The notes: generated from the letters alone by a model not told the origin. Positions 1-9,244 are shown, counted from the stretch's first letter. The stretch: DNA of 64,000 nt from an uncultured Alloprevotella sp. (GCA_944322325.1 CALUOQ010000002.1:1-64000), one strand, 5' to 3'. Numbers and translations are program-made.

Positions 1-307
1 TACATTGCGAGTTATCAATTAGCGAAGCCACGTAGGGGCGCGCCAAAGGCACGCCCGCGGACCCTGTTTCGTCCGCACGAACCGCAAATTCGTGTCGCAT
101 GGTGTGCGCTGGGCGGGCGGGCCTCGCGGCGCGCCCCTTCGTGCATTGCTGCCGTGTCACACCCTATTACATTGCAAGTTATCGATTGGCGGAGCCACGT
201 AGGGGCGCGCCAAAGGCACGCCCGCGGACCCTGTTTCGTCCGCATGAACCGCAAATTCGTGGCGCATGGTGTGCGCCGGGCGTGCCTCACGGCGCGCCCC
301 TACGTTT
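1..307. repeat. Two tandem copies of a GC-rich intergenic repeat
   Basis: A unit starting with TACATTGC at the window edge recurs at 168, a period of 167 bp, with few differences. Each copy contains a segment bounded by inverted ends: CGTAGGGGCGCGCC at 31-44 and 198-211, and its reverse complement (imperfect at 128-141, perfect at 291-304). The segments are therefore about 107-114 bp and could fold into long hairpins. No convincing coding frame is seen. The first copy may continue to the left of the window. Confidence 0.75.
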
Positions 308-344
308 TTCGCCCCCGCGGTAGCTGCAAATGGGTCTGCGACCC

Positions 345-1602
345 TTATTTCCCCGGGACGAACACCTTCTTCCCGTTGATGATGTACAGACCGCGGGGCA
401 GCTGGTCGACGGGCGTCGTCACCTTCGTGCCCGAGAGGGTATAGACGGCGGCCGGCGCGTCGGCAGTCGGCGACGTCACGCCCCCGATGCCCGTGGCGAG
501 GTGGTCGCCGTCGAGCACGAAAGCCTTGGCCAGCGCGGCCTCGCCGCGCGGCAGGGCCAGGTAGGCACGGTGCGCCCCGTTGGTGAACGGACCGCCGTCC
601 TCCGCGCCCCAGTAGAAGCCGAGGTTTGCCCCCTCGCGGTCGTACGACAGCATGTAGTACGCCACGGCGTCATCCTCCGGCAGCAGGGTCTGCTGCACGG
701 TGCCGCTCAGCAGATTATCGGCCGGCGCCGCAGGCGCCTCGTAGAAGTACTTCGACTCGTAGGCGTACGTACCCGGCTCGCCCTTCAGCACCAGACCCAC
801 GCCGGCCGGCACCACGTCGCCCGCCGCGTAGCGATAGTCCACGCGCATCACGCCCTCGGCGTCGCCCGGCGTCACCACGCCGCCCTCGACGCCCTCGGGC
901 ATCACGAACGGGCGGTCCGTGTAGTACGTGCCGTAGCCCTCCGCCGCGTTGATAGCGAAGCTCTGCGCGTCGAAGTCAAGCTCCTTGACGTTCTCGCCCG
1001 TATAGTCCGGATTGTCCTTCTGGATATTCGCCACATAGCCGGCCTTGCAGCCCAGGGGCACATACACGCTCTGCGCCGTAAACTCCACGTCGTAGTCTGC
1101 AGGAAGGTCGAAGGGGAGGTAAAGCTCCCTAAGGTCCACGGGAAACGTGTAGGAAGGTAGTGCAAAGTCCGAAGAAGTCAGCAGATTGATGGCCTTCAGA
1201 CTGTCGCAATCCTCAAACACAGAGACGCCCATCGTCTTTACCCCTGCCGGAATCGTGATGCGCTCCAAACTTTCACAACCTTCAAAAGCATACCCCCCCG
1301 ATACTCGTCACGCTATTAGGAATACTAATACTTGTCAAACCTGAATAATTAAAAGCATAACCTCCTATACTCGTCACCGCATAAACTTGGCCCTCATACG
1401 TGACCGCCTCCGGAATAATTACGCTGCCTGCGATATCCGTATTTTGACCTACTTCGCATTGTTTTTCTTCCGATTCCTCAGATGAGGTTATGCGATACGT
1501 AATCCCGCCGACATCGAACGTTTGTGCGAACAAGGTTTGACACCAAAAGACGAAGAGGGCGACGATGAAGGCCCTCGCGGTCGTGATACTTACTTTTTTC
1601 AT
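345..1602 (-). pseudogene. BspA-like leucine-rich-repeat surface protein, frameshifted in a G7 tract
   Basis: The 5' part (1602-1282) encodes a signal peptide (MKKVSITTARAFIVALFVF) followed by BspA-type LRR sequence of the form 'VTSIGGYAF'. It ends early at a run of seven C on the plus strand (1293-1299). Removing one base restores an uninterrupted repeat (SIGGYAFEGCESLERITIP) into the downstream frame (1268-345), which ends in the tail 'LPRGLYIINGKKVFVPGK' often found on secreted Bacteroidales proteins. BspA-like LRR proteins are surface or secreted and bind host or matrix proteins. The break could be true inactivation, phase variation by slippage, or a base-calling error. I see no dedicated terminator behind it. 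Confidence 0.8.
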
Positions 1603-1751
1603 AGTGAATACAGTTTTTGCCAGCGTCTCCGGTCTGGCGGTTGATGTACGGTTACGAAAAAAGCGTGGGAACCATAGCTTATTAAATCCATTGAGGCTCT
1701 GGACTGCCTGTCATCTATTTAATAAGCAATGCCCACACCCTATGGATATAG

Positions 1752-1949
1752 TAAGAAACTGTTTTGAATTTATCGTGTGCTGATTTGGGATGAGTTTTTG
1801 AGGCATTTCCGTTTGTGTGATGAGGAAGATAGCGGGCTATCTGACGAAGAACAGAAGCGGAAAAGACCAAAAAATAGCCCAAAGCACACACGAAAACGAA
1901 TACATCAAGCCAAGAAAAACTTTTTGGAGAAATTCAAAACAGTTTCTAA
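1752..1949. mobile_element. MITE of about 192 bp with 17-bp inverted ends
   Basis: The left end GAAACTGTTTTGAATTT (1755-1771) is the exact reverse complement of 1930-1946. The element is flanked on both sides by TAA (1752-1754 and 1947-1949), which fits a 3-bp target duplication as made by some IS5-family elements. There is no room for a transposase, so it would be moved in trans. A 190-codon frame that starts inside it (1777-2349) is not protein-like and is left out. Confidence 0.7.
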
Positions 1950-2400
1950 GCCCCGGCGTTGCGTTGGGGTACACGTATACCACGGAGGTGCGGGCGTTCT
2001 CGCTCATTATCCGATGACTAGGAATTGTCCAGATTCCAATGGGGATAAACGGCTAAACGCCCATTCGTATGAACTCTGCCCTACGGCCTTGCGGCCCTCG
2101 GACGCTGCAAACTTACGAAAAGGCGCTCAACACAGCAAGAACTTTTGCTTATTAAATTTACTCAGGAGCAAAATTATGGATTTCGCACCGATTAACGGAC
2201 GACGTAGGGCACAAAAGCGGAAATACGGTTTGAAATATGTCGGAAATTATTCCGTGCAGTACGAGCGCGACGACAGGAAAAACGAACGCAGTCCCCGTAA
2301 ATACGGGCGCAGCGACAGGAATAACGATCGCTGCGACAGAAAATTCTAAAGCAGGCTTAGGAATTTCTGGCCCTGCTTTGGCGAATCGGGACTTCTTGCG
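1950..2400. other. Gene-less stretch with a dispersed repeat copy
   Basis: No believable gene is seen. Around 2270-2375 lies a copy of an intergenic repeat found three more times in the window (about 15.40, 26.19 and 32.79 kb). It is recognisable by GCAGCGACAGG, GCTGCGACAGAAA and TTAGGAATTTCTGG-like segments. The GCAGCGA/TCGCTGC part at about 2310-2337 can pair with itself. GCTTATTAAAT occurs at 1678 and near 2147, and in inverted form near 1720. Confidence 0.5.
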
Positions 2401-2408
2401 TATATTTG
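2401..2408 (+). promoter_or_regulatory. Bacteroidota -7 box (TATATTTG)
   Basis: TATATTTG fits the TAnnTTTG consensus and lies 25 bp before the ATG at 2433. It places transcription initiation near 2414, which argues against the alternative GTG start at 2406. Confidence 0.55.
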
Positions 2409-2432
2409 TCGGGACAACGACCTTATGCCGGA

Positions 2433-3059
2433 ATGGACTTCACGGAACGACTCACGAAAGCGGTCCTCTGCCTGACGCTTGGCGGCGCGACGCTCGTCGC
2501 AGGTTGCCAGCAGGAAAAGGCCGTTCCCCGCGAAGTAAGCACCCGCATCACGTGGCGCGAGGGAGACCTCGTTTTCCGCCAGGGGACGGGAGCGGCAGGT
2601 CACGCCGTGTCCCTCGCCGACACAGGCGGGGCCTACTCGCACGTCGGCGTGGTCGTGCTGAGGAAGGGAGAGCCATGGGTCGTACACGCCGTACCGGGCG
2701 AACCCGACTTCGAGGGCGACCCCGACCGGGTGAAGCTGGAACCGGTAGACGCATTTTTCAGCCGCGCGCGGGCCGCCCACGGCGCCGTGATGCGCGGTCC
2801 GGACAGCCTGCTCGCCGCACGGGTAGCACGTCATGCGTTGGACATGTACCGGCGCGACGTACTCTTCGACCATGCATACGACGACAGCGACACGACCCGC
2901 GTGTACTGCACAGAGCTGGTCTGCCTGGCCTACCGGCGTGCCGGACACCCTGTCCATCCTGCCCGGCGGTGCATAAACCTGCCGGGGGTGAAACACGCGG
3001 TGGTGTTCCCCTCCGCCCTGTCGCCCTGCTTGGGCCTGACGCGCATCCATACATTCTGA
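2433..3059 (+). CDS. YiiX/YebB-like NlpC/P60-superfamily lipoprotein
   Basis: This 208-residue protein starts with a lipoprotein signal (MDFTERLTKAVLCLTLGGA, lipobox LVAGC). The body has the permuted papain-like layout of the YiiX/YebB family: 'YSHVGVVV' carries the likely catalytic His and 'VYCTELVCLAY' the likely catalytic Cys. Family members are thought to cut amide or ester bonds in peptides or lipids; the substrate here is unknown. The start at 2433 is preferred because the promoter box lies at 2401-2408 and the lipobox is then well placed. The DUF4878 gene follows 25 bp later and is probably cotranscribed. Confidence 0.75.
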   Translation: MDFTERLTKAVLCLTLGGATLVAGCQQEKAVPREVSTRITWREGDLVFRQGTGAAGHAVSLADTGGAYSHVGVVVLRKGEPWVVHAVPGEPDFEGDPDRVKLEPVDAFFSRARAAHGAVMRGPDSLLAARVARHALDMYRRDVLFDHAYDDSDTTRVYCTELVCLAYRRAGHPVHPARRCINLPGVKHAVVFPSALSPCLGLTRIHTF

Positions 3060-3084
3060 ATACTCACCCTACAAAGCAAAGTTT

Positions 3085-3498
3085 ATGAAGAAGTTTTTTA
3101 TCACCATGGCCCTTGCGTGCCTTGTCTGCTTCGTGACGTCCTGCTCGTCGAACACCCCGGCCGACGTGGCGCAGACCTCCATCGACTACCTCAAGGAGCA
3201 AAAGTTTGACAAGTATGTCGACTTGATTTACGTCAAACCGAGCGCACAGGACAGCCCGGACGAACTGAAGAAAGAGAAAGAGCAGTTCGCCGACATGCTC
3301 CGCGAGAAGTACAAACAAGCCCTGAAAGCCAAGGGTGGCATAAAAGACTCCGAGGTCCTGTCGGAAGAAGTGGCGGACGACGGCGAGACAGCGACCGTCG
3401 TCCTGAAGGTTACCTACGGAGACGGCAGCGAGGAGGAAAACACCCTCAAGCTGCGCAAGGACGAAGAGGGCAACTGGAAATTGGACATGGGCAAATAA
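3085..3498 (+). CDS. DUF4878-type small lipoprotein
   Basis: The protein has 137 residues with a lipoprotein signal (MKKFFITMALACLVCFVTSC). The rest is a single NTF2-like fold domain as in DUF4878: an alpha-helical start (DVAQTSIDYLKEQKFDKYVD) and a strand-rich end (TATVVLKVTYGDGSEEENTLKL). Such proteins are common in Bacteroidales and of unknown role; they probably sit on the periplasmic face of a membrane. A strong hairpin terminator follows at 3539-3582. Confidence 0.75.
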   Translation: MKKFFITMALACLVCFVTSCSSNTPADVAQTSIDYLKEQKFDKYVDLIYVKPSAQDSPDELKKEKEQFADMLREKYKQALKAKGGIKDSEVLSEEVADDGETATVVLKVTYGDGSEEENTLKLRKDEEGNWKLDMGK

Positions 3499-3538
3499 GG
3501 AAGAAAGACGGGACAGCGTAGTACACCCCCATAAAACA

Positions 3539-3582
3539 CCGATGCGCCCGCACCCCTTAGTTGAGGGATGCGGGCGCATCGG
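3539..3582. terminator. Bidirectional hairpin between convergent genes
   Basis: CCGATGCGCCCGCA at 3539 pairs with TGCGGGCGCATCGG ending at 3582, with a short loop. It separates the plus-strand lipoprotein pair from the minus-strand CYTH gene, so it can end transcription from both sides. Confidence 0.75.
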
Positions 3583-3597
3583 TTCAAGAACAAGCCT

Positions 3598-4083
3598 TTA
3601 CGGACAGGGGCGGCCCCAGTCCTTATAGGGAACAAGGCGGAGCTGAGAATTATAGTACCGGCGGTCACCCGTCACTTCCTGACCGATGAATCCGGGCTTT
3701 TCGAACGCTTCGTCGGCAGCGTTCAACTCGACCTCGGCCACGACCAGCCCGGCATTGTCACCGGCAAATTCGTCGACCTCGTACACATGCCCGCCACACG
3801 GCACAAGCCAACGCACCTTGTCGATGACGCCCGGCTCGCAGAGGCCAAGGAGTGCCTGCCCTTCGTCAGGGCTAATCTCCTTCTCGAACTCATAACGCGA
3901 GAGTCCGCCGTCGAGCGAAGGCCCTTTAATGGTCAGATAAGCCCGCCCGTCGCGCAGACGGACGCGGACGGTCCGCCCCCGCGCGCTACAGATGTACCCT
4001 TGGACAATATGGCTTTTGGACGTAGCCGCCGCCTTGTACGTATCGTCTACGACCAGAAACTTCCGCTCGATTTCCGTTGCCAT
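3598..4083 (-). CDS. CYTH-domain phosphohydrolase-like protein
   Basis: This 161-residue protein opens with the CYTH signature 'EIERKFLV' and continues with alternating charged strands (RTVRVRLRDGRAYLTIKG, RYEFEKEI, YEVDEFAGDNAGLVVAEVEL) that build the metal- and triphosphate-binding tunnel. Bacterial stand-alone CYTH proteins hydrolyse inorganic tripolyphosphate or related phosphates; the precise substrate cannot be read from the sequence. A 47-residue membrane protein gene (4228-4085) ends immediately upstream, so the two are likely translated from one message. Confidence 0.85.
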   Translation of the reverse strand: MATEIERKFLVVDDTYKAAATSKSHIVQGYICSARGRTVRVRLRDGRAYLTIKGPSLDGGLSRYEFEKEISPDEGQALLGLCEPGVIDKVRWLVPCGGHVYEVDEFAGDNAGLVVAEVELNAADEAFEKPGFIGQEVTGDRRYYNSQLRLVPYKDWGRPCP

Positions 4084-4084
4084 G

Positions 4085-4228
4085 TTATCCCGCCAGGAGA
4101 TAATAAGTAATAAGTATGATGACCATCAGGACAATGAGCCCGATGAAAATGCCATTGATGATGCGACGTGCCTGCCGAGCCTGACGGGCCTCGCGCGCAC
4201 TTGCCTTCAATCTTCTTCTCTGATTCAT
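4085..4228 (-). CDS. Small single-pass membrane protein, 47 residues
   Basis: The frame starts at ATG 4228 and ends with TAA at 4085-4087, one base before the ATG of the CYTH gene. It encodes a basic N-terminal half (MNQRRRLKASAREARQARQA) and one hydrophobic helix (IINGIFIGLIVLMVIILITY). The tight junction with the CYTH gene and the clear basic-then-hydrophobic pattern support a real gene. The function is unknown; the basic face would lie in the cytoplasm. Confidence 0.6.
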   Translation of the reverse strand: MNQRRRLKASAREARQARQARRIINGIFIGLIVLMVIILITYYLLAG

Positions 4229-4267
4229 TTTTATGGTATTACAAGATTACTTTTTCTTTCCGACCGA

Positions 4268-5389
4268 TTACTCAGCCTCGCCTTTTTCGGAAAATTCCAT
4301 CAGGTAAGCCTTGATGAAACCGTCGATTTTCCCGTCCATGACTCCGCCTACGTCGCTTGTCTGATAACCGGTACGGTGGTCTTTCACCCGGCGGTCGTCG
4401 AACACGTAACTGCGGATTTGACTGCCCCACTCGATTTTCTTTTTTCCTGCTTCGATTTTTGCCTGCGCGGCGCGCTTCTTCTGTAGCGCACGGTCATAGA
4501 GTTGCGAGCGAAGCAGTCGCATGGCGTTCTCGCGGTTTTCCAGCTGCTTGCGGCTCTCGGTGTTTTCAATCAGGATTTCTTCTTCCTCGCCGGTGTCAGG
4601 GTCTTTGTATTGATAACGCAAGCGCACGCCCGTCTCGACCTTGTTCACGTTCTGCCCGCCGGCTCCGCCGGAACGGAACAGGTCCCAACTGATTTTCGAG
4701 GGGTCCACGTAAACCTCGATGGTGTCGTCGACCAGCGGTGTCACAAACACCGACGCAAAGGAGGTCATGCGCTTTCCTTGCGCATTATAAGGCGAAACGC
4801 GCACCAAGCGGTGTACGCCATTCTCGCTCTTCAGGTAACCGTAGGCATAGTCGCCCTCGATTTCCATCGTAACGGTTTTGATGCCGGCTTCATCGCCATC
4901 CTGAAGATTAGAAATGCTTACCTTGTAACCATGAGCCTCGGCATAGCGCATATACATGCGCATGAGCATGGAAGCCCAGTCCTGACTTTCCGTACCGCCG
5001 GCGCCGGAATTGATTTTCAGGACGCAGGCCATGATGTCTTCCTCCTGGCGCAACATGTTCTTCAGCTCCAAAGCCTCAACGGCGTCCAAGGCCTTGGCGT
5101 AGGCCGCATCGACCTCTTCTTCGGTGACCATGTCATCCTTGTGGAAGTCGAACGCCAGCGCGAGTTCTTCGGTCAACAGGGTTACTTCCTTGTACCCGTT
5201 GATCCACTTCTCCAGGTTCTTTACCTTGCGCATCTGCTCCTCGGCTTTCTTCGCGTCGTCCCAGAATCCCGGAGCCTGAGTACGGAGTTGCTCCTCCTCA
5301 AGCTCAATCACTTTGGCGTCGATATCCAAATACCGACCGAGCGCCTCAGCCCGGTCTTTTACAGCTTTCAACTGTTCTGCGGTAATCAT
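4268..5389 (-). CDS. prfB: Peptide chain release factor 2
   Basis: The 373-residue RF2 recognises UGA and UAA stop codons and triggers peptide release on the ribosome. The catalytic GGQ loop is visible in 'RSGGAGGQNVNKVETGVRL'. The N-terminal coiled domain starts 'MITAEQLKAVKDRAEALGRY'. In many bacteria prfB contains an in-frame UGA and a programmed +1 frameshift next to the 'RGYL-D' position; here the matching region (GRYLDIDAK) is read straight through with no stop, so this autoregulation is absent. It is followed on the minus strand by the small membrane protein and CYTH genes. Confidence 0.97.
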   Translation of the reverse strand: MITAEQLKAVKDRAEALGRYLDIDAKVIELEEEQLRTQAPGFWDDAKKAEEQMRKVKNLEKWINGYKEVTLLTEELALAFDFHKDDMVTEEEVDAAYAKALDAVEALELKNMLRQEEDIMACVLKINSGAGGTESQDWASMLMRMYMRYAEAHGYKVSISNLQDGDEAGIKTVTMEIEGDYAYGYLKSENGVHRLVRVSPYNAQGKRMTSFASVFVTPLVDDTIEVYVDPSKISWDLFRSGGAGGQNVNKVETGVRLRYQYKDPDTGEEEEILIENTESRKQLENRENAMRLLRSQLYDRALQKKRAAQAKIEAGKKKIEWGSQIRSYVFDDRRVKDHRTGYQTSDVGGVMDGKIDGFIKAYLMEFSEKGEAE

Positions 5390-5425
5390 TTGTGTCCTTT
5401 TTGGCGGTAAAGTTACGATTTTCCC

Positions 5426-7273
5426 CTAAAACGGGAACAGCAAGGGGAGCGTAAATACCATCACCAGCCCCATAGCAAGCTGCAAAGGAAGCCCGACTTT
5501 CACAAAATCGGAGAATTTGTACTGCCCGGCAGGCATGACCAAAGCATTGGGCGGGGTGGAAAAAGGAGAGGCAAAACACATACTGGCGGCTACCGAAACG
5601 GCAAAAAGGAAGGCGGTAGGATGAGCGTCGATGCCCAAAGCCGCCGTCAAGGCTATCGGTGCCATAAGGACGGTAGTCACCGTGTTGCTGATGAACATGG
5701 TCATCAGCGAAGTTGCAAAGTAAATGCCTGCCAACAGGACATAAGGCCCGTAACTCCCCAAGCCTACGATCAATGAGTCGGACACCCAGGCCGAAGCGCC
5801 CGTCTTCTCGAGCGCGATGGACATCGGGAGCATGGCTGCAAAAAGGACCAGACTTTCCCAATTCATCGTTTTGTAAGCAGCCTCTACATTCCTCAAACAT
5901 CCGGTAATCACCATGAGCACGGCCGCCAACATAACGGCGGTAACCGGGGCGATGGGGATGAAATCGAATGCCATTGAGACTATCATGAGAACCATGATAA
6001 GCGCAGCAACCGGAGCTTTATAATCGAGTGTCACCCGTGCGGCCTCGTCCTGCGGCTGGCCGATAATGACCCACTCGTTGCCTCCCGTTTTTTCCAGTCG
6101 GGCAATGTTCTCCCACGTCCCCTGGACCAGGAGGACATCACCGTTGTGCAGACGTTCGTCCTTAAGCTGGTCCAACAAATAGTGTTTACCGCGCCGGATG
6201 CCCAGCACGCTGACACCGTATGTCGTCCGGAACTCCACTTCCTTCAAGGTACGGTTCAACAGTTTGGACACGGGAAGCAGGACGATTTCAGCAATGCCCA
6301 GATGATAGAAATGCAACTTTCCTCCATCGTTCTGGCGAACGACCGTCTCCAGTCCATAGTCCTCCGCGAACGCTTCGGCTTTGGAGACATCCTGAGCTAT
6401 GACGTAAAGCACGTCACCGGCGGAGAGGACAACATCGCGATTGGCCATAAACTGATTGATGCGCTTCAGCAACGGCCCGCTCGCCGACTTTTCGCGCCTG
6501 ACCTCTATGACCGTCAGGCCGTAACGGCGGAACACGTCGAGTTCCGTAACGGTTTTCCCGATAGCCGGCGAACCGACGGGAATACTCAACCGGGTCAGCC
6601 CCTCCGCAAGCTGATATTCCTCAACCAACTGATTGAGTGACTTCCCCGAACGGTTCTCGTTTTTCCGGCTACGCTGACCGGGAAGGAACAAGCGCGTCAA
6701 AGGGATGAGCAGCAAGGTGCCGGTGACGACACAAATAAGGCCCACGGGAGTAAAGGAAAAGAACGAAAGCCGCTCAAAGCCGGCATGTGCCAGAGTGTCG
6801 CTAATAATCAGGTTAGGAGCCGTTCCGATGAGCGTGGTCATACCTCCCATACTACTGGCAAACGCAAGGGGCATCAGGAGGCGCGCCGGCGAGACTTTCG
6901 CTGTTTTGGCCATACTGACGACGATCGGCAACATCAAGGCCACAGTCCCCGTGTTGCTCACGAAAGAACCAATAAAAGCAGTGACCAACATGACGAGCAG
7001 AAACAGCCGCAGCTCGCTGGTTCCCGCTACGCGCAGGATATAACCGCTGACTTTCTTGGCGAGGCCCGTTTGGAAAATGGCTCCGCTTACCACGAATAAT
7101 CCGGCCATCATGATGACTACGGAATTGGAAAATCCCGAAAGGGCCTCTTCGGGGGTAAGGATGCCGCTTAATACCAGCGCCAGGAGGGCGCACAAGGCGA
7201 CCAAATCCGAACGCACTTTACCGACCATAAAAAAGATGGCCGAAATAATTAAAATAATGAGTGTAGTAGTCAT
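5426..7273 (-). CDS. SLC13/DASS-family transporter with two RCK_C (TrkA-C) domains
   Basis: This 615-residue inner-membrane protein begins with hydrophobic helices (MTTTLIILIISAIFFMVG) and shows DASS signatures in both halves (SNTGTVALMLPIV, GTAPNLIISD, ISNTVTTVLMAPIALT). Between about residues 205 and 375 lie two soluble RCK_C-type regulatory domains (e.g. 'AGDVLYVIAQD' and 'NGDVLLVQGTW'). The architecture is that of SLC13-like permeases for sulfate, dicarboxylates or other anions; the substrate is not evident. The start at 7273 is chosen because it opens directly into the first helix and lies just after the stop of the acyl-CoA ligase gene (7281), suggesting one operon. Confidence 0.85.
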   Translation of the reverse strand: MTTTLIILIISAIFFMVGKVRSDLVALCALLALVLSGILTPEEALSGFSNSVVIMMAGLFVVSGAIFQTGLAKKVSGYILRVAGTSELRLFLLVMLVTAFIGSFVSNTGTVALMLPIVVSMAKTAKVSPARLLMPLAFASSMGGMTTLIGTAPNLIISDTLAHAGFERLSFFSFTPVGLICVVTGTLLLIPLTRLFLPGQRSRKNENRSGKSLNQLVEEYQLAEGLTRLSIPVGSPAIGKTVTELDVFRRYGLTVIEVRREKSASGPLLKRINQFMANRDVVLSAGDVLYVIAQDVSKAEAFAEDYGLETVVRQNDGGKLHFYHLGIAEIVLLPVSKLLNRTLKEVEFRTTYGVSVLGIRRGKHYLLDQLKDERLHNGDVLLVQGTWENIARLEKTGGNEWVIIGQPQDEAARVTLDYKAPVAALIMVLMIVSMAFDFIPIAPVTAVMLAAVLMVITGCLRNVEAAYKTMNWESLVLFAAMLPMSIALEKTGASAWVSDSLIVGLGSYGPYVLLAGIYFATSLMTMFISNTVTTVLMAPIALTAALGIDAHPTAFLFAVSVAASMCFASPFSTPPNALVMPAGQYKFSDFVKVGLPLQLAMGLVMVFTLPLLFPF

Positions 7274-7280
7274 ACTTTTC

Positions 7281-9215
7281 TTATTCGTTCGAAGAGTTTT
7301 TTTGTTCGGGCTGATTGTCCGGTTCCGTGCGGAAAGCACTTAAATTGACCGTATCGGTCACATCGGCAGCAACCCCGTCCGTCACGAAAGTGGATTCACT
7401 CTCTCCTTCCGCCTCCCGATACATTTTTTCTATTGCCTCGGCATAATGTTCATATACGACTTTACGCCGAATCTTCAGCGTATTGGTCAGTTCTCCGCGC
7501 TCCAAGGTAAAAGGAGCGGGCAGCAACGTAAAACGTTTGATTTTCTCGTAATGCGCCAAGTCCTGCTGGAGCGTATTGATTCTGTCCGTGTAAAATTGGA
7601 GAACGCGAGGATGTTCGCACAGCGTCTCCCGGTTTTCACAAGCAAAGCCCTCCTCTTCGGCTTTATGCTCCAAAAATTGAAAATTAGGCACGATGAGTGC
7701 GGAAACGAACTTATACTCATCCGCGACAATGACCGCCTGGTCAATATATCGGTCCACGATGAGTTTAGTCTCTATCAGCTGCGGAGCGATGTACTTCCCA
7801 TTTGAAGTCTTGAACAGGTCCTTAATCCGATCGGTCAGGTACAATTCTCCCTCCCGCAGATAGCCGGCATCACCGGTGTGGAACCAGCCATCCGCGTCGA
7901 TAGCGGTTTTCGTAGCGGTTTCCCTTTTGTAGTAGCCGGGAGTGATGGTCTTTCCGCGCAATAATATCTCGTTTTGCTCACCGATACGTACCTCGAGCCC
8001 CTCAATGACCCGCCCTACCGAACCAATATGATAAGGAAGCCCCATGACGTCACACGAAACCGTCGCCGTGGACTCTGTCAAGCCGTACCCTACGATCATG
8101 TTGATTCCGGCAGCGTGAACAAATTCTTCGACTACGGGGGAAACCGCAGCTCCGGCTGTAGGGAAAAAATTGCCCCGCTCCAAGCCCAACATCCGCTTCA
8201 AAAGCTCAATGACAGTACGCTCAAAAAACTTATACTTCATACTGAGACTGAACGGAGGCGTAATACCTTGACTCTTGTAGTGGGCGTAACTTTTCCCCGT
8301 CCGAAGTGCGGCGGTAATCATCTTCCGCTCCAAAACAGACCCATGCTCCATCTTGTCCAATACGCCCTGATACACTTTTTCCCAGAAGCGGGGTACCGCG
8401 GACATACAGGTCGGATGTACTTCCTGCAAGGAACGCAGGACGTCGTTCGGCTTGAGATTGATGGCCAATTGAGCCCCTTCGGCCAGCCCCAGATAGGACC
8501 AGGCTCGCTCAAATACGTGGGTGAAAGGAAGGAAGTTGAGAAGCACGTCCTTGTCGCTGATGGGGAGAACCTTATCGTTGACGCGAAAAGCCTCGTGATA
8601 CATCTCGGCTGTAAGAATCACGCCCTTGCTGTCGCCTGTCGTGCCACTGGTATAAAGAATGTTGATGATATCGTCCATCGACGCGCCCTCCGTTCGGCTA
8701 TCCACTTCGTTCTGAAGTGTAGGATCCGCCCCCAAAGCCAAGAATTCATCGAAATAAATGGCCAATGAATCGTTCGCATGTTTCTTCACCGAAGGGTCGA
8801 AAATGATGATTCTCTCCAACGAAGGGCACAGTGTCATGACACTGAACGCCGTATCGTACTGAAGCTGTTCGCCTACGAAGAGGTAACGAATCTCGGCATC
8901 GGTTATCATATACTTAACTTGCGCCCCGCTGCTGGTGGCATAAAACGGTATGGTCACTGCCCTTATTCCATAAGCCCCGAAGTCGACATAAAGGCATTCC
9001 GGCATATTTTGTGAAAACACGGCGATGTTTTCCTGTATCCTTACGCCCAATGAAAGCAAGGCGCGCGAGACGGCAGCGACTGTTTTTGAAAATTGTTCCC
9101 ACGATACGGGAATCCAGCGCTCCCGCGCATAGTCGCGAAAGGAAAGTGCAGTGCGCTTCCCGTAGGTCGCGGCCTGCTTATGCACCAACTGGGCTAAATG
9201 GCAATTCGTCAGCAT
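7281..9215 (-). CDS. Long-chain fatty acid-CoA ligase (AMP-binding enzyme)
   Basis: The 644-residue protein belongs to the ANL superfamily, FAA1/COG1022 type. The adenylate-binding P-loop is 'ILYTSGTTGDSKGVIL', and further core motifs are 'VGYGLTESTATVSCD' and 'GWFHTGDAGYL..GELYLTDRIKDLFKTSNGKYIAP'. It activates long-chain fatty acids to acyl-CoA using ATP at the inner face of the membrane. The C-terminal 45 residues are acidic and low in complexity. A TATATTTG promoter box lies 22 bp upstream of the ATG, and the SLC13 transporter gene follows after 7 bp. Confidence 0.92.
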   Translation of the reverse strand: MLTNCHLAQLVHKQAATYGKRTALSFRDYARERWIPVSWEQFSKTVAAVSRALLSLGVRIQENIAVFSQNMPECLYVDFGAYGIRAVTIPFYATSSGAQVKYMITDAEIRYLFVGEQLQYDTAFSVMTLCPSLERIIIFDPSVKKHANDSLAIYFDEFLALGADPTLQNEVDSRTEGASMDDIINILYTSGTTGDSKGVILTAEMYHEAFRVNDKVLPISDKDVLLNFLPFTHVFERAWSYLGLAEGAQLAINLKPNDVLRSLQEVHPTCMSAVPRFWEKVYQGVLDKMEHGSVLERKMITAALRTGKSYAHYKSQGITPPFSLSMKYKFFERTVIELLKRMLGLERGNFFPTAGAAVSPVVEEFVHAAGINMIVGYGLTESTATVSCDVMGLPYHIGSVGRVIEGLEVRIGEQNEILLRGKTITPGYYKRETATKTAIDADGWFHTGDAGYLREGELYLTDRIKDLFKTSNGKYIAPQLIETKLIVDRYIDQAVIVADEYKFVSALIVPNFQFLEHKAEEEGFACENRETLCEHPRVLQFYTDRINTLQQDLAHYEKIKRFTLLPAPFTLERGELTNTLKIRRKVVYEHYAEAIEKMYREAEGESESTFVTDGVAADVTDTVNLSAFRTEPDNQPEQKNSSNE

Positions 9216-9236
9216 GGCTCCTTGGAATTAGTATGC

Positions 9237-9244
9237 CAAATATA
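9237..9244 (-). promoter_or_regulatory. -7 box for the acyl-CoA ligase operon
   Basis: On the minus strand the sequence reads TATATTTG (consensus TAnnTTTG), 22 bp ahead of the start at 9215. It probably drives the ligase and transporter genes together. Confidence 0.5.

Noticed and set aside
1777..2349. A 190-codon plus-strand frame
   Set aside because: It starts inside the MITE and runs through dispersed repeats; the product is low-complexity and very basic with no family pattern.
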